From: VRUE01 sp963817905
GTDB lineage: Bacteria; Actinomycetota; Thermoleophilia; Solirubrobacterales; 70-9
Reading direction: 5' to 3'
Length of the DNA: 64,000 bases
NCBI GenBank assembly: GCA_963817905.1
Contig: CAWFPS010000003.1
Location: 682,001 to 746,000, forward strand
Each line of letters starts with the position of its first letter. Within the stretch, counting starts at the first letter, position 1. This document shows positions 32,845 through 39,609 of the stretch, one piece after another. Both the position numbers and the translations under genes were made by a program. The notes below the pieces were generated by a model. That model had not been told where the DNA came from. It did no database searches and worked only from the letters and a program-made list of their open reading frames with translations.

Positions 32845-33363
32845 TCACGGGATCCCTTGGGAACCGTTGCCGCAAGAATCGGCCGATCGGCGGCCATCGC
32901 CGCTCGGCCCGTAAGCCCTGACCGGGATCGCCAACTCCGCAAGCGCTCCCTCCAGTACCGGGCGGACCTCCTCCCAGCGCAGGCCGCCATAGCCACAGCC
33001 GAGGGCCGGGACGGCCAGCGAGACGATGCCCCACTGACGATAGTGGGAGCGCAGCCAGATCAGGCCGTCGGCGATCGCCTCCAAATGAGAGGGGTCGCGC
33101 CAGTGGTCCTTGGTCGGAAAGTTCAGCACCGATGGACCGACGCCGTCCTCGGGCCGCCACAGATAGGGACGCCCAAGGCGCACCTCGCCGCGCCGGCAGC
33201 GGTGGCGGTAATCGACGAACATCGCCGGGTAGCGGCGCTTGAACTCGAGTGCGATCCCGGCGCCCATCGCCCCGTGGCAGTTGACCGCGTTGACGAGCGT
33301 CGAGCAGCCCGACTCGAACAGGTCCCCACCGGTGAGGATCTTGAGTCCCACGCCTGAAGTCAC
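32845..33363 (-). CDS. DarG-like macro-domain protein
   Basis: The GTG start at 33363 overlaps the stop of the DUF4326 gene (GTGA). The 172-residue protein is a single macro domain: NAVNCHGAMGAGIALEFKRR, then LNFPTKDHWRDPSHLEAIAD and VPALGCGYGGL. These segments match the DarG/TARG1 group, which removes ADP-ribose from nucleic acid or protein. The C-terminal half of DarG is absent and no DarT toxin gene lies nearby. The coupled DUF4326 gene is the only partner visible. Confidence 0.82.
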   Translation of the reverse strand: MTSGVGLKILTGGDLFESGCSTLVNAVNCHGAMGAGIALEFKRRYPAMFVDYRHRCRRGEVRLGRPYLWRPEDGVGPSVLNFPTKDHWRDPSHLEAIADGLIWLRSHYRQWGIVSLAVPALGCGYGGLRWEEVRPVLEGALAELAIPVRAYGPSGDGRRSADSCGNGSQGIP

Positions 33364-33713
33364 GACGCACCGCCTCTCGCCGGCGCGTCCGCCAGGCTGA
33401 CAAGGCGACGAGCCTGCTCGGCGAGCGCCCACATGGCCGCTGCCTCCAGCACCTCGCCGTGGCAGGGCCGCGGCGCGCACCAGCAGCCGAGCGCCTTGCC
33501 GTGCAGCGAGGCGAGCCCGGCGAGGTCGACGCGGCCGGCCTGGATCTCCTCCCACAGCCAGCGTCGATAGCGAGCAATCACCTGCTCGCGGGTGCCGGCT
33601 TCGCCGATCCGGAACGGGTTGCGCCAGCGCCCGAGCTCGCCGCTGCGCGGGTCGCGACCGCGGCCGATGTAGATGTCATAGGGCTCGCGCTTGCAGTGCA
33701 CCACGGTCGACAT
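33360..33713 (-). CDS. DUF4326 protein
   Basis: The 117-residue protein has the DUF4326 pattern: VVHCKREPYDIYIGRGRDPR, WRNPFRIGEAGTREQVIARY and LGCWCAPRPCHGEVL. The C-W-C-x6-H segment looks like a metal or catalytic site. I know of no settled function for the family, which is frequent in phages and mobile elements. It is translationally coupled to the macro-domain gene and follows the DUF3072 gene by one base. Confidence 0.8.
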   Translation of the reverse strand: MSTVVHCKREPYDIYIGRGRDPRSGELGRWRNPFRIGEAGTREQVIARYRRWLWEEIQAGRVDLAGLASLHGKALGCWCAPRPCHGEVLEAAAMWALAEQARRLVSLADAPARGGAS

Positions 33714-33714
33714 C

Positions 33715-34011
33715 TCAGGCCTCCGTTCCGCTTCCCCCGACCCAACGGGCCGAGGAGCCGTAGCCTTCGATCTCGGAATCGCGCACGGCCGCGTCGCCGC
33801 CGCGCTCTGCCATGTCCCGACTCACCTGCTCGCGCTCGATCCGCTGCTCGACGTAACTACCGCGTCGGCGCCCCTGCAAGCGCTCGATCTGCGCCGAGGC
33901 CTGAGCACTCGTGCTCGGATAGGCGAAGGTCTCGCCGCGCTGGGCCGCCAGATTCTTCAGGTAGCGCAACTGCTTGGCGCTCGGTGGCTTGGGGGCGGCT
34001 TGGGCGCTCAT
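33715..34011 (-). CDS. DUF3072 protein
   Basis: From ATG 34011 (GGAG upstream) the 98-residue protein has the DUF3072 motif KQLRYLKNLAAQRGETFAYP followed by a charged segment. The function is unknown; the motif resembles a small helical DNA-binding or tail-linked module found in replicative proteins. Its leader, from 34031 on, is the first copy of a 139-bp perfect repeat. Confidence 0.65.
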   Translation of the reverse strand: MSAQAAPKPPSAKQLRYLKNLAAQRGETFAYPSTSAQASAQIERLQGRRRGSYVEQRIEREQVSRDMAERGGDAAVRDSEIEGYGSSARWVGGSGTEA

Positions 34012-34030
34012 AAGGTCTCCTCTGCTCGTC

Positions 34031-34169
34031 GGGCTGGTTTTCGCTTGCGCAGCGATCAAGCCCCCAGGAAGGCGATCCGCGCACCGAGCGCAGCGAGGGG
34101 AAGGGAGCGAAGCGACCTTGCGCGGTCGCCGTTGGGGGCAAAATGAGCGGAGTTGCGAAAACCGGACCG
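34031..34169 (-). repeat. 139-bp direct repeat, copy 1 (leader of the DUF3072 gene)
   Basis: Bases 34031-34169 are identical to 35768-35906. Each copy begins 20-24 bases upstream of a minus-strand start codon. On the minus strand GCCCCCA and TGGGGGC bracket a foldable core holding the perfect hairpin GCGACC-GCGCAA-GGTCGC and a smaller one (TCGC-TGCGCAA-GCGA). It may be a structured RNA leader or a shared promoter/operator. Confidence 0.9.
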
Positions 34170-34206
34170 CCGAGCAAAGACACCCGATGCCAAGCCGTCA
34201 CTCATC

Positions 34207-34656
34207 TCAACGCTCCCGCACCTGTGCGATCGCCGTCCGCAGGTGCTCGGCCATGCAGCGCTCCGCGGCCTCTCGACTCGGGTGCGGACCGTCCTCGCCG
34301 TAGTCGTCCTCGAGGCCCTCGTAGCAGTAGCCGTCGTGCTCGACGAACCAACCGGCCCGCACGCCGTACGACCAGCGCTCGCTGATCCTCCAGTGGCCAT
34401 CGCAGTCCTTGTAAACGTCGCCGGCGAGCGCCGCGTAGTGCTCGGCAACCAGGGCCGCCAGATCCTCCTCCACCCGCACCTCCCTCTCGACCCTGCCGCT
34501 GTCGTTCAGCACCCGGACAAGAGGTGCGATCGCCCTGGCGTGCACGATCGCCGCATCCTGGTCCGCGAAGGTCAAGCCGCGGCGATGACCGGGCCTCAGA
34601 ACCTCGAATTCACCGTCTCGCGGCCTGACGTAGATCTCCTTGATCGCGACGTTCAT
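34207..34656 (-). CDS. DUF2188-like hypothetical protein
   Basis: The 149-residue protein begins IKEIYVRPRDGEFEVLRPGH and contains TFADQDAAIVHARAIAPL, the pattern of DUF2188-type small domains. The second half (WSYGVRAGWFVEHDGYCYEG) is unfamiliar. It overlaps the upstream replication-relaxation gene by 4 bases and lies between the two 139-bp repeats. Confidence 0.6.
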   Translation of the reverse strand: MNVAIKEIYVRPRDGEFEVLRPGHRRGLTFADQDAAIVHARAIAPLVRVLNDSGRVEREVRVEEDLAALVAEHYAALAGDVYKDCDGHWRISERWSYGVRAGWFVEHDGYCYEGLEDDYGEDGPHPSREAAERCMAEHLRTAIAQVRER

Positions 34657-35330
34657 CGACCGCTCCTCTCATCCAACCCCTGCACGGTGATCGCCGCCCC
34701 CGTACGGGTCCGCTCGATCGCCCGCTCCACGACCCCGCGGGTTGGCGGCGGGCAGAGGTAGACGACGCGGCGCAATCGCCGCTCGGCCACCGCCCGGCGC
34801 CAAGCCCGCAGCAGTTGGTCGAGGCGGGCCGCACCCTTCGCGGTCAGCTCCACCTCGATCGCCTCCGGCGGCGAGCCGTCCTCGCCGCCGGAGATCAGGT
34901 CGGCGCGGTGAAAGCGCCCGGCGGCCAGCTGGGCCGAGAGTCGACGCTTTCCCTCGACCCGCTCGCAGGCGATGATCTCGCGCTCTGAAAGGGTGCGATT
35001 GCCCTCGCGCTCCATCCTCGCCGCCAGTTCGGCAACCGCCGACTCGTGAGCAACCGAAGCGAGCGAGAAGCGGGCCCGGCTCAGCTCGCCGTGCCCGCTG
35101 GCCCGCAGCCCGGACGCGGTGGCGGCCACCAGCTTGCCTTCCCCCCAGACGCCACAGCGCACCTCGATCAGGCCGGCGAGACGCAGGCGGCGCTCGCGGT
35201 TCAAGGTGGCGGTGGGGCCGGTCGCGGCCCAGATCGCGACGGCGCTGCGGGGGACGACGCCGAAGCGGGCGATGAATTCGAGCACCTCGACGTCGCGTCT
35301 GCTGATGTGGTCCGTTCGCTTACCGCCCAT
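34653..35330 (-). CDS. Replication-relaxation family protein (copy 3)
   Basis: The ATG at 35330 has GGAGGAG 4 bases upstream. The 225-residue protein has an N-terminal winged helix (HISRRDVEVLEFIARFGVVP) and a nuclease-like core (FHRADLISGGEDGSPPEAIE, then VELTAKGAARLDQLLRAWRR and a VVYLCPPPT strand). It is related to but diverged from copies 1 and 2. Presence of three such proteins in one element is unusual. Confidence 0.72.
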   Translation of the reverse strand: MGGKRTDHISRRDVEVLEFIARFGVVPRSAVAIWAATGPTATLNRERRLRLAGLIEVRCGVWGEGKLVAATASGLRASGHGELSRARFSLASVAHESAVAELAARMEREGNRTLSEREIIACERVEGKRRLSAQLAAGRFHRADLISGGEDGSPPEAIEVELTAKGAARLDQLLRAWRRAVAERRLRRVVYLCPPPTRGVVERAIERTRTGAAITVQGLDERSGR

Positions 35331-35379
35331 GTCTCCTCCTAGACGCGAGGCCCCCTCCGAAGGGGACACCGCAAGCATT

Positions 35380-35411
35380 GAGAGGCCCGACGCTCTCGCG
35401 CCGGGCCTCTC
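35380..35411. terminator. Hairpin terminator between SSB copy 2 and copy 3 of the relaxation gene
   Basis: GAGAGGCCCG (35380-35389) pairs with CGGGCCTCTC (35402-35411), a perfect 10-bp stem without a T-run. It lies 19 bases beyond the SSB stop on the minus strand. Confidence 0.75.
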
Positions 35412-35429
35412 GGTGGGTTGGCGTCTGCC

Positions 35430-35744
35430 TCACTCGGCGAAGGCGATCTCCGCCGCGATCAGCGAGTGCTTGGAGCGCTTCTGGGCCTTGCCTTTGCCCT
35501 TGGCCGGCGACTCCCACTGGTCGTAGATCAGACCGGCCCCGGAGACGTCGACCACCGCGCCCTTGGCGAGGCTCTCCGCGCAGCGCTTGGCGAGCTCCTC
35601 GGCGAAGACCGCGATGTCGATGAACACCGAGGACTTCCCCGGGTCGATCTGACGGACCCGCATGTTGCAGACCGGACCGCGTTTGGTCTCGCGCAGCTCC
35701 GGGTCCCGGACCAGCTTGGCTTTGAACGGCTCTACGTTGATCAT
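35430..35744 (-). CDS. Single-stranded DNA-binding protein-like (copy 2)
   Basis: The 104-residue OB-fold protein reads VEPFKAKLVRDPELRETKRG, then SSVFIDIAVFAEELAKRCAE and LAKGAVVDVSGAGLIYDQWE. It is related to the SSB at 30652 but strongly diverged and has no acidic tip. Its leader is the second 139-bp repeat and it ends in a terminator, so it is a single-gene unit. Confidence 0.75.
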   Translation of the reverse strand: MINVEPFKAKLVRDPELRETKRGPVCNMRVRQIDPGKSSVFIDIAVFAEELAKRCAESLAKGAVVDVSGAGLIYDQWESPAKGKGKAQKRSKHSLIAAEIAFAE

Positions 35745-35767
35745 CTGTTGCTCCCTTCGCCCGGTGT

Positions 35768-35906
35768 GGGCTGGTTTTCGCTTGCGCAGCGATCAAGCCC
35801 CCAGGAAGGCGATCCGCGCACCGAGCGCAGCGAGGGGAAGGGAGCGAAGCGACCTTGCGCGGTCGCCGTTGGGGGCAAAATGAGCGGAGTTGCGAAAACC
35901 GGACCG
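35768..35906 (-). repeat. 139-bp direct repeat, copy 2 (leader of SSB copy 2)
   Basis: This copy is identical over 139 bases to 34031-34169, at a constant offset of 1737. Together they bracket a DUF2188-like gene, a replication-relaxation gene and this SSB. Perfect identity suggests a recent duplication or ongoing gene conversion. A diverged relative of its outer edge (AGCGGAG...TTGCGAA) lies on the minus strand near 38060-38085. Confidence 0.9.
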
Positions 35907-36029
35907 GCGCCGGAGAGGGGCCAGGGGATCGACGTCCACTCAACGACAAGCCGGAGACCAGGTCGAGAGCAGCGATCACGATTCGCCCATCACCCGGATC
36001 GACCCACGACCCGAGGCAGCCATGGCAGA

Positions 36030-36386
36030 TCACTGCCCCGCTCCCGACGCCGGCGGGCCTCCCTGGAGCCGCACCCGTCTCTCAGGCTCTTCGCCGGAGC
36101 TCCCCGCAACCTGGACATCGCGGGCGACGACCGAGTGCACGTAGAGCCGACGCGATCCTGGCCAGGGCTCTGAGCGCAGGTGGCCGGTGACCGCGACCTG
36201 ATCTCCCTTGGAGAGCTCCTCGGCGAGCCTCACCGCCAGGCCCCTGAAGGTCAAGACCTTGATGTAGACGGTGTGACCCTGCCGCCGGCCGTGCTCCACG
36301 AGCCAGAACTCGCAGACATCGCGGCCGGGCATCCCCAGCAGCTGGGGATCGGAGTCGAGGCGACCGAAGAGGCTGACGTTGTTCAT
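36030..36386 (-). CDS. Single-stranded DNA-binding protein-like (copy 3)
   Basis: The 118-residue OB-fold protein starts NNVSLFGRLDSDPQLLGMPG and contains HTVYIKVLTFRGLAVRLAEE and SKGDQVAVTGHLRSEPWPG. The tail is Pro/Gly-rich without the DDDIPF tip. It follows the 36389 gene by 2 bases and belongs to the same operon. Confidence 0.8.
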   Translation of the reverse strand: MNNVSLFGRLDSDPQLLGMPGRDVCEFWLVEHGRRQGHTVYIKVLTFRGLAVRLAEELSKGDQVAVTGHLRSEPWPGSRRLYVHSVVARDVQVAGSSGEEPERRVRLQGGPPASGAGQ

Positions 36387-36388
36387 CG

Positions 36389-36718
36389 TCAGCTCCCCTC
36401 TCCGAGCAGCGGCGTCAACGAGTCGCTGTGGCTCGCCGCAAGCATCGCCCCGATCGCCTCGCCGCTCATCGGGCAGGCGTCGATGCGCACCGCCTCGTTG
36501 ACGTAGTCGCCGACGAAGGCGGCGAGCTGCTCGAAGCAGCGAAAGCCGCGGTCGACGACGAAGGCGCGGTGGCGACCCTCAGCAGGCCGGTCGGTGACCT
36601 CGACTCCGTTGGGGTGGCGCCAGCCCATCAGCACCCGCTCGCCGCTCGTCACCCGGTAGCGGGCGAGCTCGGTGCCGGCGGCTGCGATCGTCTCGATGTC
36701 AACTCGTTCTGCGCTCAT
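36389..36718 (-). CDS. Hypothetical protein of the SSB operon
   Basis: The 109-residue soluble protein (VDIETIAAAGTELARYRVTS, then LMGWRHPNGVEVTDRPAEGR and FQCFEQLA-like FRCFEQLAAFVGDYV) matches no family I know. It is the first gene after the 660-bp gene-free stretch and is co-transcribed with SSB copy 3. Confidence 0.6.
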   Translation of the reverse strand: MSAERVDIETIAAAGTELARYRVTSGERVLMGWRHPNGVEVTDRPAEGRHRAFVVDRGFRCFEQLAAFVGDYVNEAVRIDACPMSGEAIGAMLAASHSDSLTPLLGEGS

Positions 36719-37384
36719 CTGAACCTCCCGTGTCGGTGGATCGAACGGGAGAGCGCAAGGCAGCGGACAGGCGAGGGCGGAGCCCGACCGCAGGGAGGGC
36801 CGAAGGGGTCCCGCCAGGGACCCGCAGCCCTCGCCGCCGCTGCCAGGATGCGCGAACCCGATCCACCGACACGGGTGGTCTCAGCTCAGGGCAGCAGCGC
36901 TCCACGGCGAGGCGCCTCGCCTCAACCGAACTCCTTCACCTCAATCAACTGGCCGCCTCCTCCGCCTCTCGGCTTCCGCCGGAACCCCGCCCGTCGCGCT
37001 CCTATCCGACCCCTGCCCGCGCCACTCCCCAGGCTCGCCACCCTGTCTCCAGTCGCCCCCGCCCGCCAGCGGCCGGCGATGCTCCATTTCTCACCCAGCC
37101 GGCCCTGCTCAGTCACCTACACCACCCCACACCCTCCTCTCATCCCTTCCTCCGATTCCAGTTCAGCACCCTCCTCCAGCCCGATCCGCCCACAGCCACT
37201 TCGCCCTCTCTCCCGAACCACCCCCGATGCACCGCTGACCACGGACACTTACATCGTGAGTGTGTGTGGTCAGCGGTGCGGAGGGGGCGTCAACCGCTCT
37301 CTGGGGCGAGGTGGCTGTGGGGGGCCATTTCGGGGTTTCGATCACAGCCTCAGATGGCCCTGAGCCGTCATTCATCTAAGAGAG
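36719..37384. other. Gene-free region with long palindromes; candidate oriT/oriV
   Basis: No plausible gene is seen in 666 bases. CCCGTGTCGGTGGATCG (36727-36743) and its exact reverse complement (36859-36875) form a 17-bp inverted repeat. GCACCGCTGACCAC (37229-37242) and GTGGTCAGCGGTGC (37266-37279) form a second, with ACACT/AGTGT nested inside. Between them, about 36920-37220, the plus strand is strongly pyrimidine-rich. Palindromes plus strand asymmetry next to SSB and replication-type genes suit an origin of transfer or replication. This is inference. Confidence 0.5.
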
Positions 37385-37951
37385 TCAAGGGCGAGAACTC
37401 TCCCCCTCGCCCAGCGCGCGCAGGGCGGCGCGGCCCTCGGCGAGGCAGCGGTTGACCTTGGTGTGGGTCCAGCCGCGCCGGGCGCAGATCTCGGCGTAGG
37501 AGTAGCCGAGGCCGAACAGCAGTAGCGCGGTGCGCTGGTCGGGCTTGAGGCGGGCCAGGGTGGCGAAGAAGGCGGCGACCTCCTCGCTGCGCTCGGCTCG
37601 CTCCTGCGGTCCCGGCTCTTCGCCCAGCAGCCGCACGATTGGGGTGGCGGGGTCGTCGGCGTCGGTGGCGCTGAGCGCAGCGAAGGACTCGCGGCGAAGG
37701 CGGCGCTGGGCGATCTCCCAGGCGCGGTGCTTGAGGCAGAGCATGAGCCAGCGCAGCGCGGCTTCGCCGGGCGGGCCGTCGTAGTAGCGGAGGAACTGCA
37801 GGCAGGCCTCCTGCAGGGCGTCGTCGGCGTCGGCGGTCTGAGGTGCGCAGCGATCGGCCTGACGGCGCAGGGCCGCGCGGCCCTCGGCGAGCACCTGCTC
37901 GAGGATGCGTCCTCGTCTTCGCAAGGCCTCGCGATCTGGCCGGCTCGCCAT
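37385..37951 (-). CDS. Sigma-70-family (ECF-like) sigma factor C
   Basis: From ATG 37951 (GTG 37960 also possible) the 188-residue protein has region 2 (ADADDALQEACLQFLRYYDG) and region 4 (LGYSYAEICARRGWTHTKVN). It is a paralogue of sigma factor A at 17639: both share GYSYxEI, GWTxTKVNRC and AEGRAALR. No anti-sigma gene is adjacent. The gap from 37952 to 38197 holds no clear gene. Confidence 0.8.
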   Translation of the reverse strand: MASRPDREALRRRGRILEQVLAEGRAALRRQADRCAPQTADADDALQEACLQFLRYYDGPPGEAALRWLMLCLKHRAWEIAQRRLRRESFAALSATDADDPATPIVRLLGEEPGPQERAERSEEVAAFFATLARLKPDQRTALLLFGLGYSYAEICARRGWTHTKVNRCLAEGRAALRALGEGESSRP

Positions 37952-38197
37952 GCCCCGCACCCGCGCGCTCCGCGCGCGATACTGCGGGCGCTGGCGGGGC
38001 GGGCGGCCGAGGCGACATGCAGGCCAGCGGGGACCGAGGACGGATCGGATGGACCCTTCTTCGCAACTCCTCCGCTGAGCATGTCGGCCATCGCCCGAGG
38101 TGTGTCGGGAGAACTTGGAGTCAGCGCAGGTTAGAGCGCGGACCCTGTGGGGGCGTGGCGCGGGCGTGGTGCGGTGCGAAGCTGAAACGGGAGGAAG

Positions 38198-38440
38198 CTA
38201 GGCGGGCTCACGGGAGCCGTGCAGCACGTCGGGGTCCATGTCGGCACCGCCCGGCCAGACGATGGTGCCCATCTCCTCGTCGACCCGGACCTGACGGAAC
38301 AGATCCGGGTCTGCCTTCAAGGGTTCGAAGACCGGACCCCACAGCTCCCCGGCCAGGTCGACCACCCGCTCGGTGGCGTCGTTGAAGCGCAGGCGGAGCC
38401 GGAAGCCGCCGAGCGGCTCGACTTCGAGGATCCGGATCAT
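38198..38440 (-). CDS. DUF2442 protein (copy 1)
   Basis: The 80-residue protein reads ILEVEPLGGFRLRLRFNDAT, then DLAGELWGPVFEPLKADPDL and a final VWPGGADMDPDVLHG, the DUF2442 signature. A GTG at 38461 could start it 7 residues earlier. DUF2442 proteins pair with DUF4160 proteins in likely toxin-antitoxin units and are thought to be antitoxins. It follows copy 2 in the same operon. Confidence 0.8.
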   Translation of the reverse strand: MIRILEVEPLGGFRLRLRFNDATERVVDLAGELWGPVFEPLKADPDLFRQVRVDEEMGTIVWPGGADMDPDVLHGSREPA

Positions 38441-38464
38441 CAACCGGACTTGCGGCGACACCGC

Positions 38465-38737
38465 TCAGGCGAGAACCGTTGCCTGGGGCCAGGTACCGGT
38501 CTTGACGCGCTCATAAAGGGTGTCGGGGGCCAGGTCGGCACCGCCGGGCCAGGCCACGGTGCCCTCCGCGACGTGAACCTCGCGGAACCCCTCCGGGGTT
38601 CGCGCGCGCTCAAAGACCGGGCCGCGAAGGCGATCGAGGACGTCGATCCTGCCTGTGGTGCCGTCGGCGAAGGTCAACTTGATGACCCCGTGAGCGGCGA
38701 CCTCTACAGCGGTGATGTCGTAGTCGGGAACGTTCAT
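38465..38737 (-). CDS. DUF2442 protein (copy 2)
   Basis: The 90-residue protein (DYDITAVEVAAHGVIKLTFA, then RLRGPVFERARTPEGF and VAWPGGADLAPDTLYERV) is a diverged paralogue of the gene just downstream. It overlaps the DUF4160 gene by 4 bases (ATGA), so it is the coupled partner of that gene. Confidence 0.82.
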   Translation of the reverse strand: MNVPDYDITAVEVAAHGVIKLTFADGTTGRIDVLDRLRGPVFERARTPEGFREVHVAEGTVAWPGGADLAPDTLYERVKTGTWPQATVLA

Positions 38738-38994
38738 CGCAGGGGCTCTATGGGCTTGATTGTGCCACCTTCACGAGCAAGGCGCCAGTTCTCTTCGAGC
38801 TCTGCCTGATGAAGCTCCGCCCAGGCGAGGACGAAGCGGAGCTGACGACGCGGAAGGCTGCTGTCGATCGCCTCCAGGGTGTCAATCCTGACCTTGGCAT
38901 GTCCATCGGCGTGCTGGGCGTGGAAATGCGGGTACCCGTGATCATCGTGGAACATCCTGATCGCGATTCCGAAGAAGCTGCTTATGCGCGGCAT
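38734..38994 (-). CDS. DUF4160 protein
   Basis: The 86-residue protein has the family pattern PRISSFFGIAIRMFHDDHGY, PHFHAQHADGHAKVRIDTLE and RQLRFVLAWAELHQAELEEN. The His-rich PHFHAxH stretch may be a catalytic or metal site. It is likely the toxin of a DUF4160-DUF2442 unit; this role is inferred from frequent pairing, not shown here. A 25-bp perfect hairpin lies 37 bases upstream. Confidence 0.8.
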   Translation of the reverse strand: MPRISSFFGIAIRMFHDDHGYPHFHAQHADGHAKVRIDTLEAIDSSLPRRQLRFVLAWAELHQAELEENWRLAREGGTIKPIEPLR

Positions 38995-39030
38995 CGGCTC
39001 ATTCTCCCGGTCCGTGGAGCGGGTTGGCTC

Positions 39031-39092
39031 CTCTCCGTCTTGTCGCTGCGGGCATTCACCCGCTGAGATGCCCGCAGCGACAAGACGGAGAG
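39031..39092. terminator. 25-bp perfect hairpin upstream of the DUF4160 unit
   Basis: Bases 39031-39055 and 39068-39092 are exact reverse complements (arms begin CTCTCCGTCTTGTCGCTGCG) with a 12-base loop. It lies between the stop at 39122 and the start at 38994 on the minus strand. No T-run follows. It can end transcription of the upstream gene or be a regulatory stem in the leader of the unit. Confidence 0.8.
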
Positions 39093-39121
39093 GGCAAGCG
39101 ATCGGGGACAGGAGGCGATCA

Positions 39122-39433
39122 TCAGCCGAGCAGACGGTCGAAGCAGAGCGCAGCGCGGGTCGGGATCGCGAAGTCGCCGTGGCGGTGCAGGAGGCCGGCG
39201 CCGACGAGGTCGCGGGCAGCGCGGGCGATCGCGTCGCGCTGGGCGAAGTCGCCGGGATCCTCAGCGACCTCGCGGGCCAGCTCGGCGAGGGTGAGCTGGG
39301 TGGGGTGCTGGTCGAGCAGCAGGACAAGGACGGCGGACTGGATCGCCGCGCTCTCCTCCGCGCTGGTGGGGAGATTGCGGCGCTGGGACTGCGGCCGCCG
39401 GTCACCGCTCTCCTGAATACGGTCTTCGTGCAT
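39122..39433 (-). CDS. Small winged-helix-like hypothetical protein
   Basis: From ATG 39433 the 103-residue protein has a helix-turn-helix-like part: SAVLVLLLDQHPTQLTLAEL, ARAARDLVGAGLLHRHGDFA and a terminal PTRAALCFDRLLG. It is probably a small DNA-binding regulator. No partner gene is obvious, and the family is not recognised. Confidence 0.6.
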   Translation of the reverse strand: MHEDRIQESGDRRPQSQRRNLPTSAEESAAIQSAVLVLLLDQHPTQLTLAELAREVAEDPGDFAQRDAIARAARDLVGAGLLHRHGDFAIPTRAALCFDRLLG

Positions 39434-39456
39434 GGGAGCTTCGCCTCCTGCGCCAG

Positions 39457-39493
39457 GCCCCGGGGGCGTGCCCACGCCGCCCGGGGCGTTTTT
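39457..39493 (+). terminator. Hairpin with T-run near 39.47 kb
   Basis: GCCCCGGGGGCG pairs with CGCC-G-CCCGGGGC (one bulge) and is followed on the plus strand by TTTTT at 39489-39493. It has the form of an intrinsic terminator for plus-strand transcripts, although no plus-strand gene lies nearby. Confidence 0.55.
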
Positions 39494-39609
39494 CGTTCTC
39501 CATCCCTTTTAGAGCGAGAGCGGAGAAGTTCTCCCCCCCCTTCTCGCGAAATTTGATCCGTCAGACGCCTGCAGTCCGCGGCCGGCGACAATCCGCCCCC
39601 CAAGGCGCT

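Noticed and set aside
32726..33577. Alternative frame overlapping the macro-domain gene
   Set aside because: It is a shadow frame; the macro-domain frame has complete family motifs and a start coupled to the DUF4326 stop.
34143..34385. Plus-strand reading frame starting MSGVAKTGP at both 139-bp repeats
   Set aside because: The short start is shared only because the repeat is shared; the two frames diverge into Arg/Pro-rich non-protein-like sequence opposite clear minus-strand genes.
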